A stretch of 64,000 bases of DNA from an uncultured Planctomycetales bacterium. GTDB taxonomy: Bacteria > Planctomycetota > Planctomycetia > Pirellulales > S012-138. The notes under the pieces are model-generated. The model was not told the origin of the DNA, did no database searches, and saw only the letters and a list, made by a program, of their open reading frames with translations. Location: NCBI GenBank assembly GCA_937982665.1, contig CALJLD010000296.1, positions 6,846 to 70,845 on the forward strand, written 5' to 3'. The translations under genes were made by a program, and so were the position numbers. Shown here piece by piece: positions 1 through 8,700 of the stretch (the stretch's first letter is position 1; each line of letters begins with the position of its first letter).

Positions 1-1438
1 TAATGATCTCGGCCGCGTGATCTCGCAAGCGATCCACCCAGTCATAGCCGACGCCATCAGAGAATTGTTCCTTTGCCCGCCAGAGCGTCGCTTCCGGCAG
101 CCAGGGTTGTCGCGAATCATCAAAGGCAGCGCGTAGAACAAACTTCTCCATTCGCGGATGAATTCCGTCAGGGCAACTCCGCATATCGATCATTTTCTCC
201 CGCGGATCAATCTCCATCACAAGGTCCACAAACGCGCGATCCAGGAAAGGAAATCGCACTTCCAATCCGTGGGCCATGGGGGCCTTGTTCGCCCGCATCA
301 CATCAAACTGATGCAGTCGAGTCACCTTGCGAACCAGCTCGGCCTGCATCTCTTCACGGCCGGGGGCTTTGTGAAAGTAGAGATAACCGCCCAGCAGCTC
401 GTCAGCCCCTTCGCCAGACAGCACCATCTTGAAGCCGCTTTCGCGAACCTTGCGTGCCAGAATCTTCGTCGGCACGGCCGTGCGAATTTGCTCCCAACTT
501 TCCAGGTGCCGCATGACACTGGGAACTTCGGCCAGCGCTTCTTCCACCGTGAAGTGAAACTCATGATGGATGGTTCCCAGGAACTTGGCGGTCTTGCGCG
601 CGGCGATCAGATCGGGCGAGCCCGGCAAGCCAATGGAGAAAGTATGAAAGTGCTCGCCAAAGCCCGTTCGACTTTTGGATTGTTTAGCATGGCGAACAGC
701 AATAGACGCAATCAGCGAAGAATCCAAACCACCGGAAAGCAGCAGCCCGCTTGGCACATCGCCCATCAGCCGTTTGATCACGGCATCAATCAATGTCTGA
801 CGCAGGGCCTCTGGATCAACTGGGGTTTCCGGTACATAGCCGTCTTGTTGCCAGCGGGGCGTGTACCACTTCTCGCAGCGAACGCCGCGCTCATCCCCAA
901 TCCAGGCATGGCCCGGCGGAACAATTTCAACATGTTCGCAGTCTGCAACGAGCGCTTTCATTTCCGAGGCGAACCACAAGCTGCCGTCGGCATGTCGACC
1001 GACGTACAACGGGCAGATGCCAATCGGATCGCGTGCTGCCATCCATACGCCGCGAGCTTCGTCCACAATCACGAAAGCGAACTGCCCATCGAGATGTTTC
1101 GGCAGGTCATCGCCGTACTTTCGCCAGGCTGAACCAAAAACAGCGCTGTCACACGCCGGCATGTCTGCGGCGCCTGTCTGCTTGCGAAGTTCCTCGTGAT
1201 TGTAGATTTCGCTGTTTGTGACCCAGGCAACGCCATTACGAATGCAAGGTTGCGCTCCGCCTTCCGGGTCGACAATCGCCAAACGACGATGCCCCAGCCA
1301 TGCGTGCTTGCCTTGCCAGACGCCGCGTCCGTCAGGGCCACGATGGGCAAGTTGATCAAGAAGTTGCTCCGCGCGAGACGAATGCACGCCAACGGAGACA
1401 GCCGAATCAGACTTCAAGATTGCTAAGAAACCGCACAT
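1..1438 (-). CDS. asnB: Asparagine synthase (glutamine-hydrolysing), 3' end beyond window
   Basis: Makes asparagine from aspartate, ATP and glutamine in the cytoplasm. The reading frame starts MCGFLAI, so Cys2 is the N-terminal nucleophile of the class II glutaminase domain (about residues 2-190). The synthetase domain follows, with the PP-loop SGGLDSSL near residue 246 and GEGADELLGGY further on, both diagnostic of AsnB. About 479 residues are visible against roughly 554 in E. coli AsnB, so the C-terminus lies outside the window. The ATG has an AAGGA Shine-Dalgarno about 8 bases upstream. An Asn-rich leader ORF and an intrinsic terminator precede it on the same strand, which suggests control by asparagine supply. 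Family and start are firm. Confidence 0.96.
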   Translation of the reverse strand, partial: MCGFLAILKSDSAVSVGVHSSRAEQLLDQLAHRGPDGRGVWQGKHAWLGHRRLAIVDPEGGAQPCIRNGVAWVTNSEIYNHEELRKQTGAADMPACDSAVFGSAWRKYGDDLPKHLDGQFAFVIVDEARGVWMAARDPIGICPLYVGRHADGSLWFASEMKALVADCEHVEIVPPGHAWIGDERGVRCEKWYTPRWQQDGYVPETPVDPEALRQTLIDAVIKRLMGDVPSGLLLSGGLDSSLIASIAVRHAKQSKSRTGFGEHFHTFSIGLPGSPDLIAARKTAKFLGTIHHEFHFTVEEALAEVPSVMRHLESWEQIRTAVPTKILARKVRESGFKMVLSGEGADELLGGYLYFHKAPGREEMQAELVRKVTRLHQFDVMRANKAPMAHGLEVRFPFLDRAFVDLVMEIDPREKMIDMRSCPDGIHPRMEKFVLRAAFDDSRQPWLPEATLWRAKEQFSDGVGYDWVDRLRDHAAEII

Positions 1439-1479
1439 GCCAGTGTCCTTTGGATTGTCGGTTCGGACAGGGCATGCAC

Positions 1480-1510
1480 AAAAAAACCCTGTCCAGGCCG
1501 GACAGGGTTT
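1480..1510 (-). terminator. Intrinsic terminator / attenuator upstream of asnB
   Basis: A perfect 11-bp stem (arms 1500-1510 and 1484-1494, AAACCCTGTCC with GGACAGGGTTT) and a 5-base loop, followed on the minus strand by a run of seven T. It lies between the leader ORF and the asnB start, so it can only stop transcripts heading into asnB. The 5' arm can instead pair over 9 bp (one G-U) with positions 1554-1562 inside the leader ORF, a plausible antiterminator. A further CCCTGTCC at 1465-1472 (minus strand) could pair with the freed 3' arm. Confidence 0.85.
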
Positions 1511-1532
1511 GAATTCGCTGTTTGATGCTTGC

Positions 1533-1616
1533 TCAGGCTCTCAACAAACGGCGACCCCGTCCGCGGGTGCGGTTGGAATTGCGGTTGCCGTTGAGATTAT
1601 TGAGGTTCGCAAACAT
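1533..1616 (-). CDS. Asn-rich leader peptide of asnB (27 aa)
   Basis: A short ORF, ATG to TGA, that ends 22 bases before the 5' arm of the terminator hairpin upstream of asnB. It begins MFANLNNLNGNRNSN, giving seven asparagines among residues 4-15, and then turns arginine-rich. An in-frame TGA two codons upstream fixes the start. There is no clear Shine-Dalgarno. Position, size and the match between the enriched amino acid and the downstream biosynthetic gene are those of a classical attenuation leader peptide (compare the His, Thr and Trp leaders). The Arg-rich tail is unexplained. That it is translated is an inference. Confidence 0.72.
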   Translation of the reverse strand: MFANLNNLNGNRNSNRTRGRGRRLLRA

Positions 1617-1752
1617 GACATTTCAACTCTAGGCTCGATTTCCCATGAAGCCAAGAGGAATCTCGACTGTGGAGCGCGGAATCTTGAGGGCAAACCAACA
1701 AATTGCCGGCGTGCGAATCCGCCCCTTTAGCGATGCCGCTGGCGAACTCCCC

Positions 1753-1780
1753 TTGATTCACACGTTCTTCACCGTATAAA
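1753..1780 (+). promoter_or_regulatory. Probable sigma-70-type promoter of nadA
   Basis: TTGATT at 1753-1758 and TATAAA at 1775-1780 with a 16-base spacer, about 78 bases before the nadA ATG. The -10 is good, the -35 moderate and the spacing slightly short. Assigned by sequence only. Confidence 0.5.
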
Positions 1781-1857
1781 TGTGATGTCGACGCAAGGCC
1801 GTCGTTAAATCGCTGGATGTGGGTTGCCCTCCGCCACACAAAAAACAAGGAGCCATC

Positions 1858-2925
1858 ATGCGTGATGACTTGCCTGCCCCAACGTCCCTCCCTGTTCTTC
1901 CCGCTGTCGATTCATCGGGAGCCAATCCTCAACGCACTTTTGCTGGCAGTTCTGTGCCTGCAGACTTCGCCGCGGCTTCCATAGGCGAAGTGAGCGAAGA
2001 TCCCGAAGCGCTGTGCGACGAGATTGAAGATTTGCTGGCTTCGCGCGATGCCACGCTTCTGGCTCACTACTATCAAGACGGCGAGATCCAGGAACTGGCT
2101 CATATCACAGGCGACAGTCTGCAACTGGCGCGCGCCGCCATGAGCGTGGAGACATCCACAATTGTCTTTTGCGGCGTGCATTTCATGGCGGAAACGGCCA
2201 AGATGCTCAACCCGGAGAAGCGCGTCTTGTTGCCGGACATGCTTGCCGGTTGCAGTCTGGCGGAAAGTTGCCCGGCTCCGGCCTTGGCCGAGATTCAAGC
2301 GAAGTTGCGGCAATGCGATTTGAAGTTTCAAACCGTGACTTACGTCAACAGCACAGCTGCGGTCAAAGCACTCTCTGATTGGGTGGTTACCAGCGGCAAC
2401 GCGGAAGAGTTGATCGCCAGGGTTCCCGAAGAGTTTGATATTCTCTTTGTGCCAGACCGACACTTGGGGAGTTACCTGGAAGATGTGACTGGCCGCAAGA
2501 TGATCCTTTGGGATGGCGCTTGCGAGGTCCACGAAGTCTTCAGCGTTGGTGATCTACTCAAGCTCAAGCGGCGGCTGCCCAAAGCGGTGACCATCGCCCA
2601 CCCGGAATGTCCGGCGAATATCCGCGAACATTCAGATTACGTTGGTGGCACCCGCGGCATGCTCAAGCACGTTGAGCAGTATGCTGAGCCAACGGACTTT
2701 CTCGTGGCGACGGAAGCCAACATGTTATGGCAACTCCAAAATGCCGTGCCGCGGCATCGCTACCATCCCGTGCCCGGCGTGACTTGCGCGTGTAACAAGT
2801 GTCCGCACATGGCCCGCAACACGCTCAAGAAATTGCGGGACTGCCTGCGAGATGGCACTCCGGAAATCCAGTGGCAAGAAAGTTTCACCAAGGCTCGCGA
2901 AATCGTGCTGAAGAGCTTCACGTAA
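1858..2925 (+). CDS. nadA: Quinolinate synthase A
   Basis: Condenses iminoaspartate with dihydroxyacetone phosphate to quinolinate in de novo NAD synthesis, using a [4Fe-4S] cluster. The 355-residue protein aligns by eye with E. coli NadA: LAHYYQDGEIQ, GDSLQLARAA, VHFMAETAK, AGCSLAESCP, WDGACEVHE and the C-terminal CACNKCPHM, which supply the three cluster cysteines. The ATG at 1858 has AAGGAG at 1847-1852; an in-frame start at 1819 would add residues of no recognisable kind. It carries about 35 extra N-terminal residues before the conserved core. No nadB or nadC is adjacent. Confidence 0.97.
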   Translation: MRDDLPAPTSLPVLPAVDSSGANPQRTFAGSSVPADFAAASIGEVSEDPEALCDEIEDLLASRDATLLAHYYQDGEIQELAHITGDSLQLARAAMSVETSTIVFCGVHFMAETAKMLNPEKRVLLPDMLAGCSLAESCPAPALAEIQAKLRQCDLKFQTVTYVNSTAAVKALSDWVVTSGNAEELIARVPEEFDILFVPDRHLGSYLEDVTGRKMILWDGACEVHEVFSVGDLLKLKRRLPKAVTIAHPECPANIREHSDYVGGTRGMLKHVEQYAEPTDFLVATEANMLWQLQNAVPRHRYHPVPGVTCACNKCPHMARNTLKKLRDCLRDGTPEIQWQESFTKAREIVLKSFT

Positions 2926-2966
2926 ATTCTACTTCGGACGCCTTCGCTTGTTCTTTGTCGATGTCC

Positions 2967-4559
2967 TTATAGCGATGACCGCGTGTCATCCACAACTTGG
3001 ATCTCGCGAACAAATCTTTGCAGGCTGGTCGCTCCCGGCGGTTCGACCACGAGGTCAACTTTGCCGCCGATCTTTAGTACAGTCCCCGTCAGCGATTCCT
3101 CGCTACTTTCGTACTTGTTGCCGCGCGGGTCAAGCAGACTTGTCAGCGAGGTCGGTTTGATCGACAGGACGCTGCCATCGGCAAGTTGCACATCAAGCCC
3201 GCTGTAAGGGTGGAATCGCTTCACCACCGCGCGCTTGTATTTGCTTCCCGCGTTGGCGTTCGTGGCGACGCCGGCAGCCACCTTCAAACTCGTCAGGAAC
3301 TTGATGGCGGCTTCATCGTCAGGCTTAAGATCATCCGCCCCTTCCACTCGCAACAGGTAGCAGGAAAACCCGGCAACTATCTGACGCACCATGACCGTCT
3401 TGCCGTTTTCGGTTGTGATCAGTTGTTCTTCGCACTCTGCGCCAGCCAAGGTAGGCAATGCGAGCTTGCGCTTCATTGATTCGTTGCCGTAGGAGAATTT
3501 CACGAGCGCGTCCATCCGCGCCTTTTGCGTACTCCGCCGACTGAACTCCGGGGCGTTTTGATTTGTGTCAAGGAATGCGGTGATGCTGAACACGCGGTCG
3601 CCGGTGACCAGTTGAACACTCTCATGCTCTGCACCTTGCTCGCGCCACTTATCGCTTAGCAAAGCTCGCGTCGAAATGTTCTGCAACGTCGAAAGAATGT
3701 CGAGGCGCTCAACATCGGGCGAAGGAAACTCGATTTGAAAACCAATCCTCGCGCCGCCAATCTCGGCCCAATCCAAATCGCTGGCATCTGTCGAGTCCTC
3801 TGGCTCCTCGCTTGCTGGATTCTCAACGACAAGCGAATCAAAGAACCCATCAACAAACGGGCTCTCCGCATCGACCTCTTCTCCTTCCACCGCTTGCAGG
3901 AACATGCGCTCGTCGGCGATGAGTATTCGCTGAATGCGCGTCTTGCCTCGCTCCGCATTGGCCAACTTGATTTCAACGCCAGGATGATTATCAATCGACA
4001 TCTGTTGTTGATCCTGGATTTCAAACCCAGGCAACATTGCCGGAAGTTGCTCGGCAAAGCTGTTCAAGCGAGTGGTCACATCGGAGGTGTCCGCACCGTC
4101 CTCGCTGGGATTGAGCACTCCCACCGTCACCGAATAGTCCAGATTCTCACGATTGGCGCGAACGCCCTTCACCTGGCTGAATGTCTCGCGGAGAATCACC
4201 GCGCCAGGCGAAGTGTCATCAATACTTTCTCCCGGCGTGAATGATTCGGTCACTTCCGGAAAGTTGACGCGAAAGTGCAGTTCGGCATCCGCCTCCGTGA
4301 ACCAGGCCTGATCTTCTGGCTTCTCCGTGGTGAGCGAAGCGGACGAAACCGCGCCTGAAGAGCCGGCGTTATCGCCGGAGTTCGCCGCAGCGGCTTCCGC
4401 CGTCGAACCAAACGTCTTGGGAACAAGTGGTTTCGGCTTCGGTCGGCTTGGATCGTAGGTGGGTGCTGCGTCGCCGGCGAAAAGGAAATATCCTGTGACT
4501 CCCAACCCAATCACAGCGGCGGAGATCGACGAAATCAAGATGACGCGCGAGCGTTCCAT
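2967..4559 (-). CDS. Membrane-anchored exported protein of unknown function (530 aa)
   Basis: Not recognised. The N-terminus MERSRVILISS begins a single membrane segment (about residues 4-25), then a Pro/Ala/Ser-rich linker with several lysines, then a long soluble region presumably outside the membrane. Two similar stretches (around residues 85-230 and 245-410) suggest a duplicated domain. The last 80 residues form a beta-rich module beginning VVKRFHPYSGLDVQLADGS. The ATG at 4559 has AGGGAAG just upstream and is preferred over the in-frame TTG at 4577. It converges with nadA with only a 41-base gap. Confidence 0.8.
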   Translation of the reverse strand: MERSRVILISSISAAVIGLGVTGYFLFAGDAAPTYDPSRPKPKPLVPKTFGSTAEAAAANSGDNAGSSGAVSSASLTTEKPEDQAWFTEADAELHFRVNFPEVTESFTPGESIDDTSPGAVILRETFSQVKGVRANRENLDYSVTVGVLNPSEDGADTSDVTTRLNSFAEQLPAMLPGFEIQDQQQMSIDNHPGVEIKLANAERGKTRIQRILIADERMFLQAVEGEEVDAESPFVDGFFDSLVVENPASEEPEDSTDASDLDWAEIGGARIGFQIEFPSPDVERLDILSTLQNISTRALLSDKWREQGAEHESVQLVTGDRVFSITAFLDTNQNAPEFSRRSTQKARMDALVKFSYGNESMKRKLALPTLAGAECEEQLITTENGKTVMVRQIVAGFSCYLLRVEGADDLKPDDEAAIKFLTSLKVAAGVATNANAGSKYKRAVVKRFHPYSGLDVQLADGSVLSIKPTSLTSLLDPRGNKYESSEESLTGTVLKIGGKVDLVVEPPGATSLQRFVREIQVVDDTRSSL

Positions 4560-4755
4560 GGCTTCCCTGGCAAACAAAGAACGATGAGACTGGGAAAACG
4601 TTGAGACTGGAAACTTGAGCCAGCCTCAAAGTGCCATTTCGTTCGCTGAATGACAATCACCCTGGCGTGGTCCGCAGAGCAAATTCACCCAAACGCGCGC
4701 ACAACGTTAACATAGTCTTCACAGTTCACATTGCTTCACAAATCAATATGCATGC

Positions 4756-4786
4756 AAAGCCCGACTGCAGGACGTGCAGCCGGGCT
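4756..4786 (-). terminator. Hairpin terminator after the 4813-5355 gene
   Basis: A 12-bp stem with one G-T pair (arms 4775-4786 and 4758-4769) and a 5-base loop, 26 bases after the stop codon on the minus strand. Only three T follow, so it may be a weak or factor-assisted terminator. Confidence 0.5.
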
Positions 4787-4812
4787 GATTTCGTGAAAGG
4801 GAATCTTTGCGA

Positions 4813-5355
4813 CTATTTGCTGAGCCGCTCAATCCTGAGCTCCAAAGTCTTGGTGTCACTCGCCGACCAATTCAAAGTCCCGCCGGATTCGACGACATGA
4901 GTTGCGCGCACGGTATGCGTTTCATGCTTCGGGCATTGGATTGTTGGTATTCTATCACCGGTCCGACTTTCCACTTTCGCCAGCTGCGCTTCGGAGACAT
5001 CAGTTATTTCGCTGATTTTGCTTTTGAGTTGGAGCATGATCTTACCGTCATTTGCTTCACGAGCCAGAATCTGCAACTCAATGCCGTGGCTCAAGACTTC
5101 GATGACTGGTTGAATCGCCCCGTTGCGTTCCGCAATGTCAGTGACGAAAGGCGCCTGCTTCATAACTTGAGCTGTTGCGCTTTGGCCAGCCAGAACCGTA
5201 ATCGCGGGGAGCTTGGTCGTATTGTTCGATTCCCCATCGACGAGTTCACATGTGATCTTGTACTGGATTGCGTTTGGCGATGATGTGTCTTGCGCTAGAG
5301 CGAAATGACCGCAAAGCAATAACAGCGCGCCACCAATCATTGACTTGAACAGCAT
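4813..5355 (-). CDS. Secreted protein of unknown function (180 aa)
   Basis: Begins MLFKSMIGGALLLLCGHFALAQ, a clear Sec signal peptide with an AxA-like cleavage site near residue 21. The mature part is small and beta-rich (ITVLAGQSATAQVM; IELQILAREANDGKIMLQL). This resembles the short extracytoplasmic domains that accompany planctomycete secretin-like proteins, but no family can be named. GGAG lies 8 bases before the ATG. The frame stays open far upstream antisense to trpE, but that extension is a shadow. Confidence 0.8.
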   Translation of the reverse strand: MLFKSMIGGALLLLCGHFALAQDTSSPNAIQYKITCELVDGESNNTTKLPAITVLAGQSATAQVMKQAPFVTDIAERNGAIQPVIEVLSHGIELQILAREANDGKIMLQLKSKISEITDVSEAQLAKVESRTGDRIPTIQCPKHETHTVRATHVVESGGTLNWSASDTKTLELRIERLSK

Positions 5356-5643
5356 CTGTAAGACTCCGAACAAAGTTCCCCCTCTTGAGAACTTGCAATT
5401 GCGTGCGATGCTAGCAGGCAGCGCAATAGCGGAGGGAGAATAGAAAGCGAGGACGACTTCGTCAACACAAGAAGGCGTCTCAGAGCTCTTGGCGGCTTCG
5501 CCTAAGACGCAGCTTGCCCAAAAAGGGTTTCTGAAGTCTGCGAATGCGGGCAATAGCGCCGCGAAAGACTCGCTGGCATTGACTACAATGGGCAGGTTCC
5601 AAGACAGCCGTTCCAAGATTTTCGCAAGACTTACCGGCAGCGC

Positions 5644-7170
5644 ATGCATAACCCGCCGACAGATCAATTCCGCCAGCGAGCCGCCGGGGGCGCGCGCGTG
5701 CCCGTGTTTCGGCGGTTGATTAGTGATGCCTTGACGCCGGTCACGGCCTTTCGCCGGCTGGACAGCCATGCGGGCGACAATGCGTGGACGGCGCTGTTTG
5801 AAAGTGTGATTGGTGGCGAGAAGGTCGGTCGCTACAGCTTCCTGACGGCTCGCCCTTTCCTGGAGTTCACAGCCACGCGACAAACCGTTCGCATCAAGCA
5901 AGACGAAAGCGTGCGCGAGTTTGAATCCGCGGACCCGATTGCGGAACTTCAAGATCTCGTCACGTCCGTTCGCATTGCGGAAGTTGCTGATCTGCCGCCG
6001 TTTTGTGGAGGAGCGGTGGGCTATTCCGGCTATGACGCCGTGCGTTACGTGGAATCGCTGCCAAACGCGCCTGAAGATGATCGCCAACTGCCGGACATGG
6101 CCTTCGCACTTTATGACACGATGGTGGTCTTCGACAATGTGACGAAGACGATGATTGTGATCGTGCTTTCCGAAGCTTTGCCAGAAAACGCGACGGAGTC
6201 GCAGGCGGACGCGGCCCGCCAGGCGGCGTGCGAGCGAGTTGACGAGATTGTTGGCATCTTGCAAACGGCGGAAACGGAGCCATCGCCGGCTGACATTACG
6301 CCGTCGGGTCCGCTGCGGAAATCGTATGAGTCCAACTTCAGCCAGGGCGATTTCGAAGCGGCAGTCGAACGTTGCAAGGAGTACATTCGGGCTGGCGATA
6401 TCTTTCAGGTGGTCATCAGCCAGCGGTTGCAAACGCATTTGAATGCACCGGCGTTTGAGGTTTATCGCACCTTGCGTGTGGTGAATCCTTCGCCGTTTAT
6501 GTTCTTCCTGCGAACGCCCGGAGCGACGCTGGTTGGCAGTTCGCCGGAGATTCTCGTGCGAGTTGTCGATGGTCAAATCATTACGCGGCCCTTGGCTGGC
6601 ACTCGTCCGCGTGGCGGCAATGAAGAGGAGGACCGCCGTTTGGCCGAGGAGCTCTTGGCCGATCCGAAAGAACGCGCCGAGCACGTGATGTTGGTGGACT
6701 TGGGCCGCAACGATGTTGGCCGCGTGGCGGCGTTTCGCTCGGTGAAGCTGACTGATGTGATGACCGTTGAGCGGTACAGCCACGTGATGCACATCACCAG
6801 CAATGTCTCCGGCACATTGGCCGAGGGAAAGAATGCGTTCGATGCGCTGCGGGCCTGTTTGCCAGCAGGCACAGTTTCCGGCGCGCCAAAGGTTCGCGCA
6901 ATGGAAATCATTGACGAACTTGAGCCCCATCGACGGGGCCCGTATGCCGGCGCCGTTGGCTACCTGGACTTCTCCGGCAATATGGACACCTGCATCACGT
7001 TGCGGACCTTGGTGATTCAGGACGGCACCGCGTACGTCCAGGCGGGTGCCGGAATTGTGGCGGACAGTGTCCCGGCCAGCGAATACGAAGAGACGCTGAA
7101 CAAGGCCCGCGGTTTGTTGCGGGCGATTGAGTTGACCGAGCAGCGGCTGCAGAACTCTCCGGCGGAATAG
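5644..7170 (+). CDS. trpE: Anthranilate synthase component I
   Basis: Converts chorismate to anthranilate with the TrpG amidotransferase, the first committed step of tryptophan synthesis. The N-terminal domain contains PVFRRLISDALTPVTAF and LFESVIGGEKVGRYSF, the region of the Trp feedback site. The C-terminal chorismate-binding domain has PLAGTRPRGG, LVDLGRNDVGRV, GTVSGAPKVRAM and GPYAGAVGY. The length of 508 aa is normal. No trpG is adjacent, so the partner subunit is encoded elsewhere. No Trp-codon leader was seen upstream. The first residues (MHNPPTDQF) are less certain than the core. Confidence 0.96.
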   Translation: MHNPPTDQFRQRAAGGARVPVFRRLISDALTPVTAFRRLDSHAGDNAWTALFESVIGGEKVGRYSFLTARPFLEFTATRQTVRIKQDESVREFESADPIAELQDLVTSVRIAEVADLPPFCGGAVGYSGYDAVRYVESLPNAPEDDRQLPDMAFALYDTMVVFDNVTKTMIVIVLSEALPENATESQADAARQAACERVDEIVGILQTAETEPSPADITPSGPLRKSYESNFSQGDFEAAVERCKEYIRAGDIFQVVISQRLQTHLNAPAFEVYRTLRVVNPSPFMFFLRTPGATLVGSSPEILVRVVDGQIITRPLAGTRPRGGNEEEDRRLAEELLADPKERAEHVMLVDLGRNDVGRVAAFRSVKLTDVMTVERYSHVMHITSNVSGTLAEGKNAFDALRACLPAGTVSGAPKVRAMEIIDELEPHRRGPYAGAVGYLDFSGNMDTCITLRTLVIQDGTAYVQAGAGIVADSVPASEYEETLNKARGLLRAIELTEQRLQNSPAE

Positions 7171-7199
7171 CCGAGGATGCGATTCCACCTGAGTATTTG

Positions 7200-7283
7200 C
7201 AATTCCGTCATTCCCGCGCAGGTGGGAATCCAGGGAACAACGTTACGCGCTGGATTCCCGCCTGCGCGGGAATGACGGAATTG
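7200..7283. repeat. Palindromic intergenic repeat, copy 1 (CGTCATTCCCGCGCAGG type)
   Basis: An 84-bp imperfect inverted repeat with perfect 23-bp outer arms (7200-7222 and 7261-7283) and inner arms GGGAATCCAG/CTGGATTCCC. It can form a long hairpin just after trpE. A second copy is at 54928-54999 and an internally deleted remnant at 61076-61104. Elements of this sequence type are widespread in unrelated bacteria and are often mistranslated as WIPACAGMT. It may act as a transcript-end hairpin for trpE. Confidence 0.85.
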
Positions 7284-7422
7284 AGGTTCCGGACGCAATT
7301 ATCGCGCTGATGATATTGCCGCGCTTTACACGTTCCTCGCAATTGGGGCTATTGCGACGTAGAATTTGGTAGTGTTTGCCCTGTCTCGCGTAGCGGTCGC
7401 CCAACTCAATTGCATTCTTGCC

Positions 7423-7731
7423 ATGGAGCTTGATGACAAAGTTTGTCTTTGCTTCCACGTCAGCAAGCGGAAGATTCTGAACTTCATTCGCGTGCATCAG
7501 CCGCGCGTTGTCAGCCAGATCTCCGAGTGCGGCGGTGCGGGGACAGGCTGCGGTTGGTGCCGAGAGACGCTCGCCCGCTTTTTTGAACAAGCGAAGTCCG
7601 GCCAGGCGGACTCGGGCGATTTGTCCGCGGAAGAATATGCCCGTGCCCGGGCGAATTACGTCCGCGCGGGCGGCGGAACGCCACCACCGGGCGCAACCCC
7701 GATAGATGATCAGACGGAAGAAAATGGTTAG
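7423..7731 (+). CDS. BFD-type [2Fe-2S]-binding protein
   Basis: A small cytoplasmic iron-sulfur protein of the bacterioferritin-associated ferredoxin (BFD-like) fold. The four expected cysteines are visible: CLC near residue 8 (MELDDKVCLCFHVSK) and CGGAGTGCGWC near residues 41-51. The remaining 40 residues are a charged and then Pro/Gly-rich tail not found in minimal Bfd. The ATG at 7423 places the first cysteines at the expected distance; upstream in-frame starts would add an implausible hydrophobic stretch. The electron partner is unknown, and no bacterioferritin gene is nearby. Confidence 0.85.
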   Translation: MELDDKVCLCFHVSKRKILNFIRVHQPRVVSQISECGGAGTGCGWCRETLARFFEQAKSGQADSGDLSAEEYARARANYVRAGGGTPPPGATPIDDQTEENG

Positions 7732-7772
7732 CCCCTGAAATTTCTGGGGCCGATGACATGGGAGTTGTATTG

Positions 7773-8018
7773 ATGTCCGAAGGTCGAAAAATCATGACTG
7801 GCTGGGTTGTGGAAGCCCTTAATCAGTTGGATGGCCGGGCCACAATCCTTGAGATTGCTAAAGTGATCTGGCGCGATAAAGAATCGGAGATTCGCTCAAT
7901 AGGCGACCTGCTCTACGAGTGGCAATACGAATTGCGCTGGTCCGGCGATGCCCTTCGAAAGGAAGGCGTACTGAGACCATCGGAGGATTCGCCCCGTGGT
8001 ATTTGGGAACTCATGTAA
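7773..8018 (+). CDS. Small winged-helix-like protein (81 aa)
   Basis: Unnamed. The pattern ALNQLDGRATILEIAKVIW followed by LRKEGVLRPSE and GIWEL resembles the N-terminal winged-helix module seen before Mrr-type domains and in small transcription regulators, so DNA binding is an inference. The ATG at 7773 has GGGAG 8 bases upstream; an in-frame ATG at 7758 lacks that support. It lies 42 bases after the BFD gene on the same strand and may be co-transcribed. It converges with the next gene with a 3-base gap. Confidence 0.7.
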   Translation: MSEGRKIMTGWVVEALNQLDGRATILEIAKVIWRDKESEIRSIGDLLYEWQYELRWSGDALRKEGVLRPSEDSPRGIWELM

Positions 8019-8021
8019 ACA

Positions 8022-8585
8022 TCACTCTCCATCGCCATCATCAACTTTCGCCGCGTCTTCTCCGTCGGCGGCGTCTTGTTTTTCGATTGTGCCCCACATG
8101 AATCCGCCGTGGTCGCCGGCGTCCCAGCTTGCCGCGTACTTCTTGCCGTGAATGGCGACGCGGGCCGAATAGGTTCCGCCGCCGATTTCGACCTCGTCCA
8201 CAACAATCACGGGCGTCTCACCGGCCCACTCCACTCCCAAAGTGATGGGCAACTTCATATCAAAGCTGCCATACTTGATGCGCGCGACGAACATCCATTT
8301 GTTGTCGCCAACTTTGGTGGCACTTTCGATGTGATATTCGTCCGCCTTGGGCGTTTCGTTCAGGTTTTCGCTGACGGTGTAACGTCCGACAAACTTGCAC
8401 CCTGTCATCAACTCTTTGAACTTCTTTTCGAGTTCTTCTTGCTTCTGCTGTTTGGCCCATTCGTCGCGATTTAAGGCCCGATCTTGAGCCAGGCTGACAC
8501 TCGCGGAAGAAACGACAACGCAGATTGCAGAAATCGCGACAAGTGCTTTCACGGCAAACGTTCTCTTCAGGCGTGTATGTGACAT
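8022..8585 (-). CDS. Secreted protein of unknown function (187 aa)
   Basis: N-terminal signal peptide (KRTFAVKALVAISAIC through SLAQ, about residues 7-34), then a charged helical linker and one compact beta-rich domain with the motif GKKYAASWDAGDHGGFMWG near the C-terminus. The tail is acidic (DGEDAAKVDDGDGE). GGAG stands 6 bases before the ATG. This type of small secreted domain is common in planctomycetes, but I cannot attach a family name or function. Confidence 0.8.
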   Translation of the reverse strand: MSHTRLKRTFAVKALVAISAICVVVSSASVSLAQDRALNRDEWAKQQKQEELEKKFKELMTGCKFVGRYTVSENLNETPKADEYHIESATKVGDNKWMFVARIKYGSFDMKLPITLGVEWAGETPVIVVDEVEIGGGTYSARVAIHGKKYAASWDAGDHGGFMWGTIEKQDAADGEDAAKVDDGDGE

Positions 8586-8700
8586 GACGAACTCCGGATG
8601 ATCTGGCGACGCAGGATGGTTTCACGAAGACTCGAAAAGGCAACGACCTTGAAAGGCAGCGCTGCACGACCTACTCAGGCTACCTTTGCCTCCACAATAT

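Noticed and set aside
158..1132. Long plus-strand ORF (324 codons)
   Set aside because: It is antisense to asnB, whose domains and motifs are unambiguous.
5460..5643. Possible trp attenuator upstream of trpE
   Set aside because: A nested inverted repeat (GCGTCT/AGACGC) exists, but there is no T-run and no Trp-rich leader ORF. A TACAAT hexamer at 5584 has no matching -35.
4813..7188. 791-codon minus-strand frame covering trpE
   Set aside because: Only its last 180 codons (from ATG 5355, with signal peptide and GGAG) are coding; the rest is the antisense shadow of trpE.
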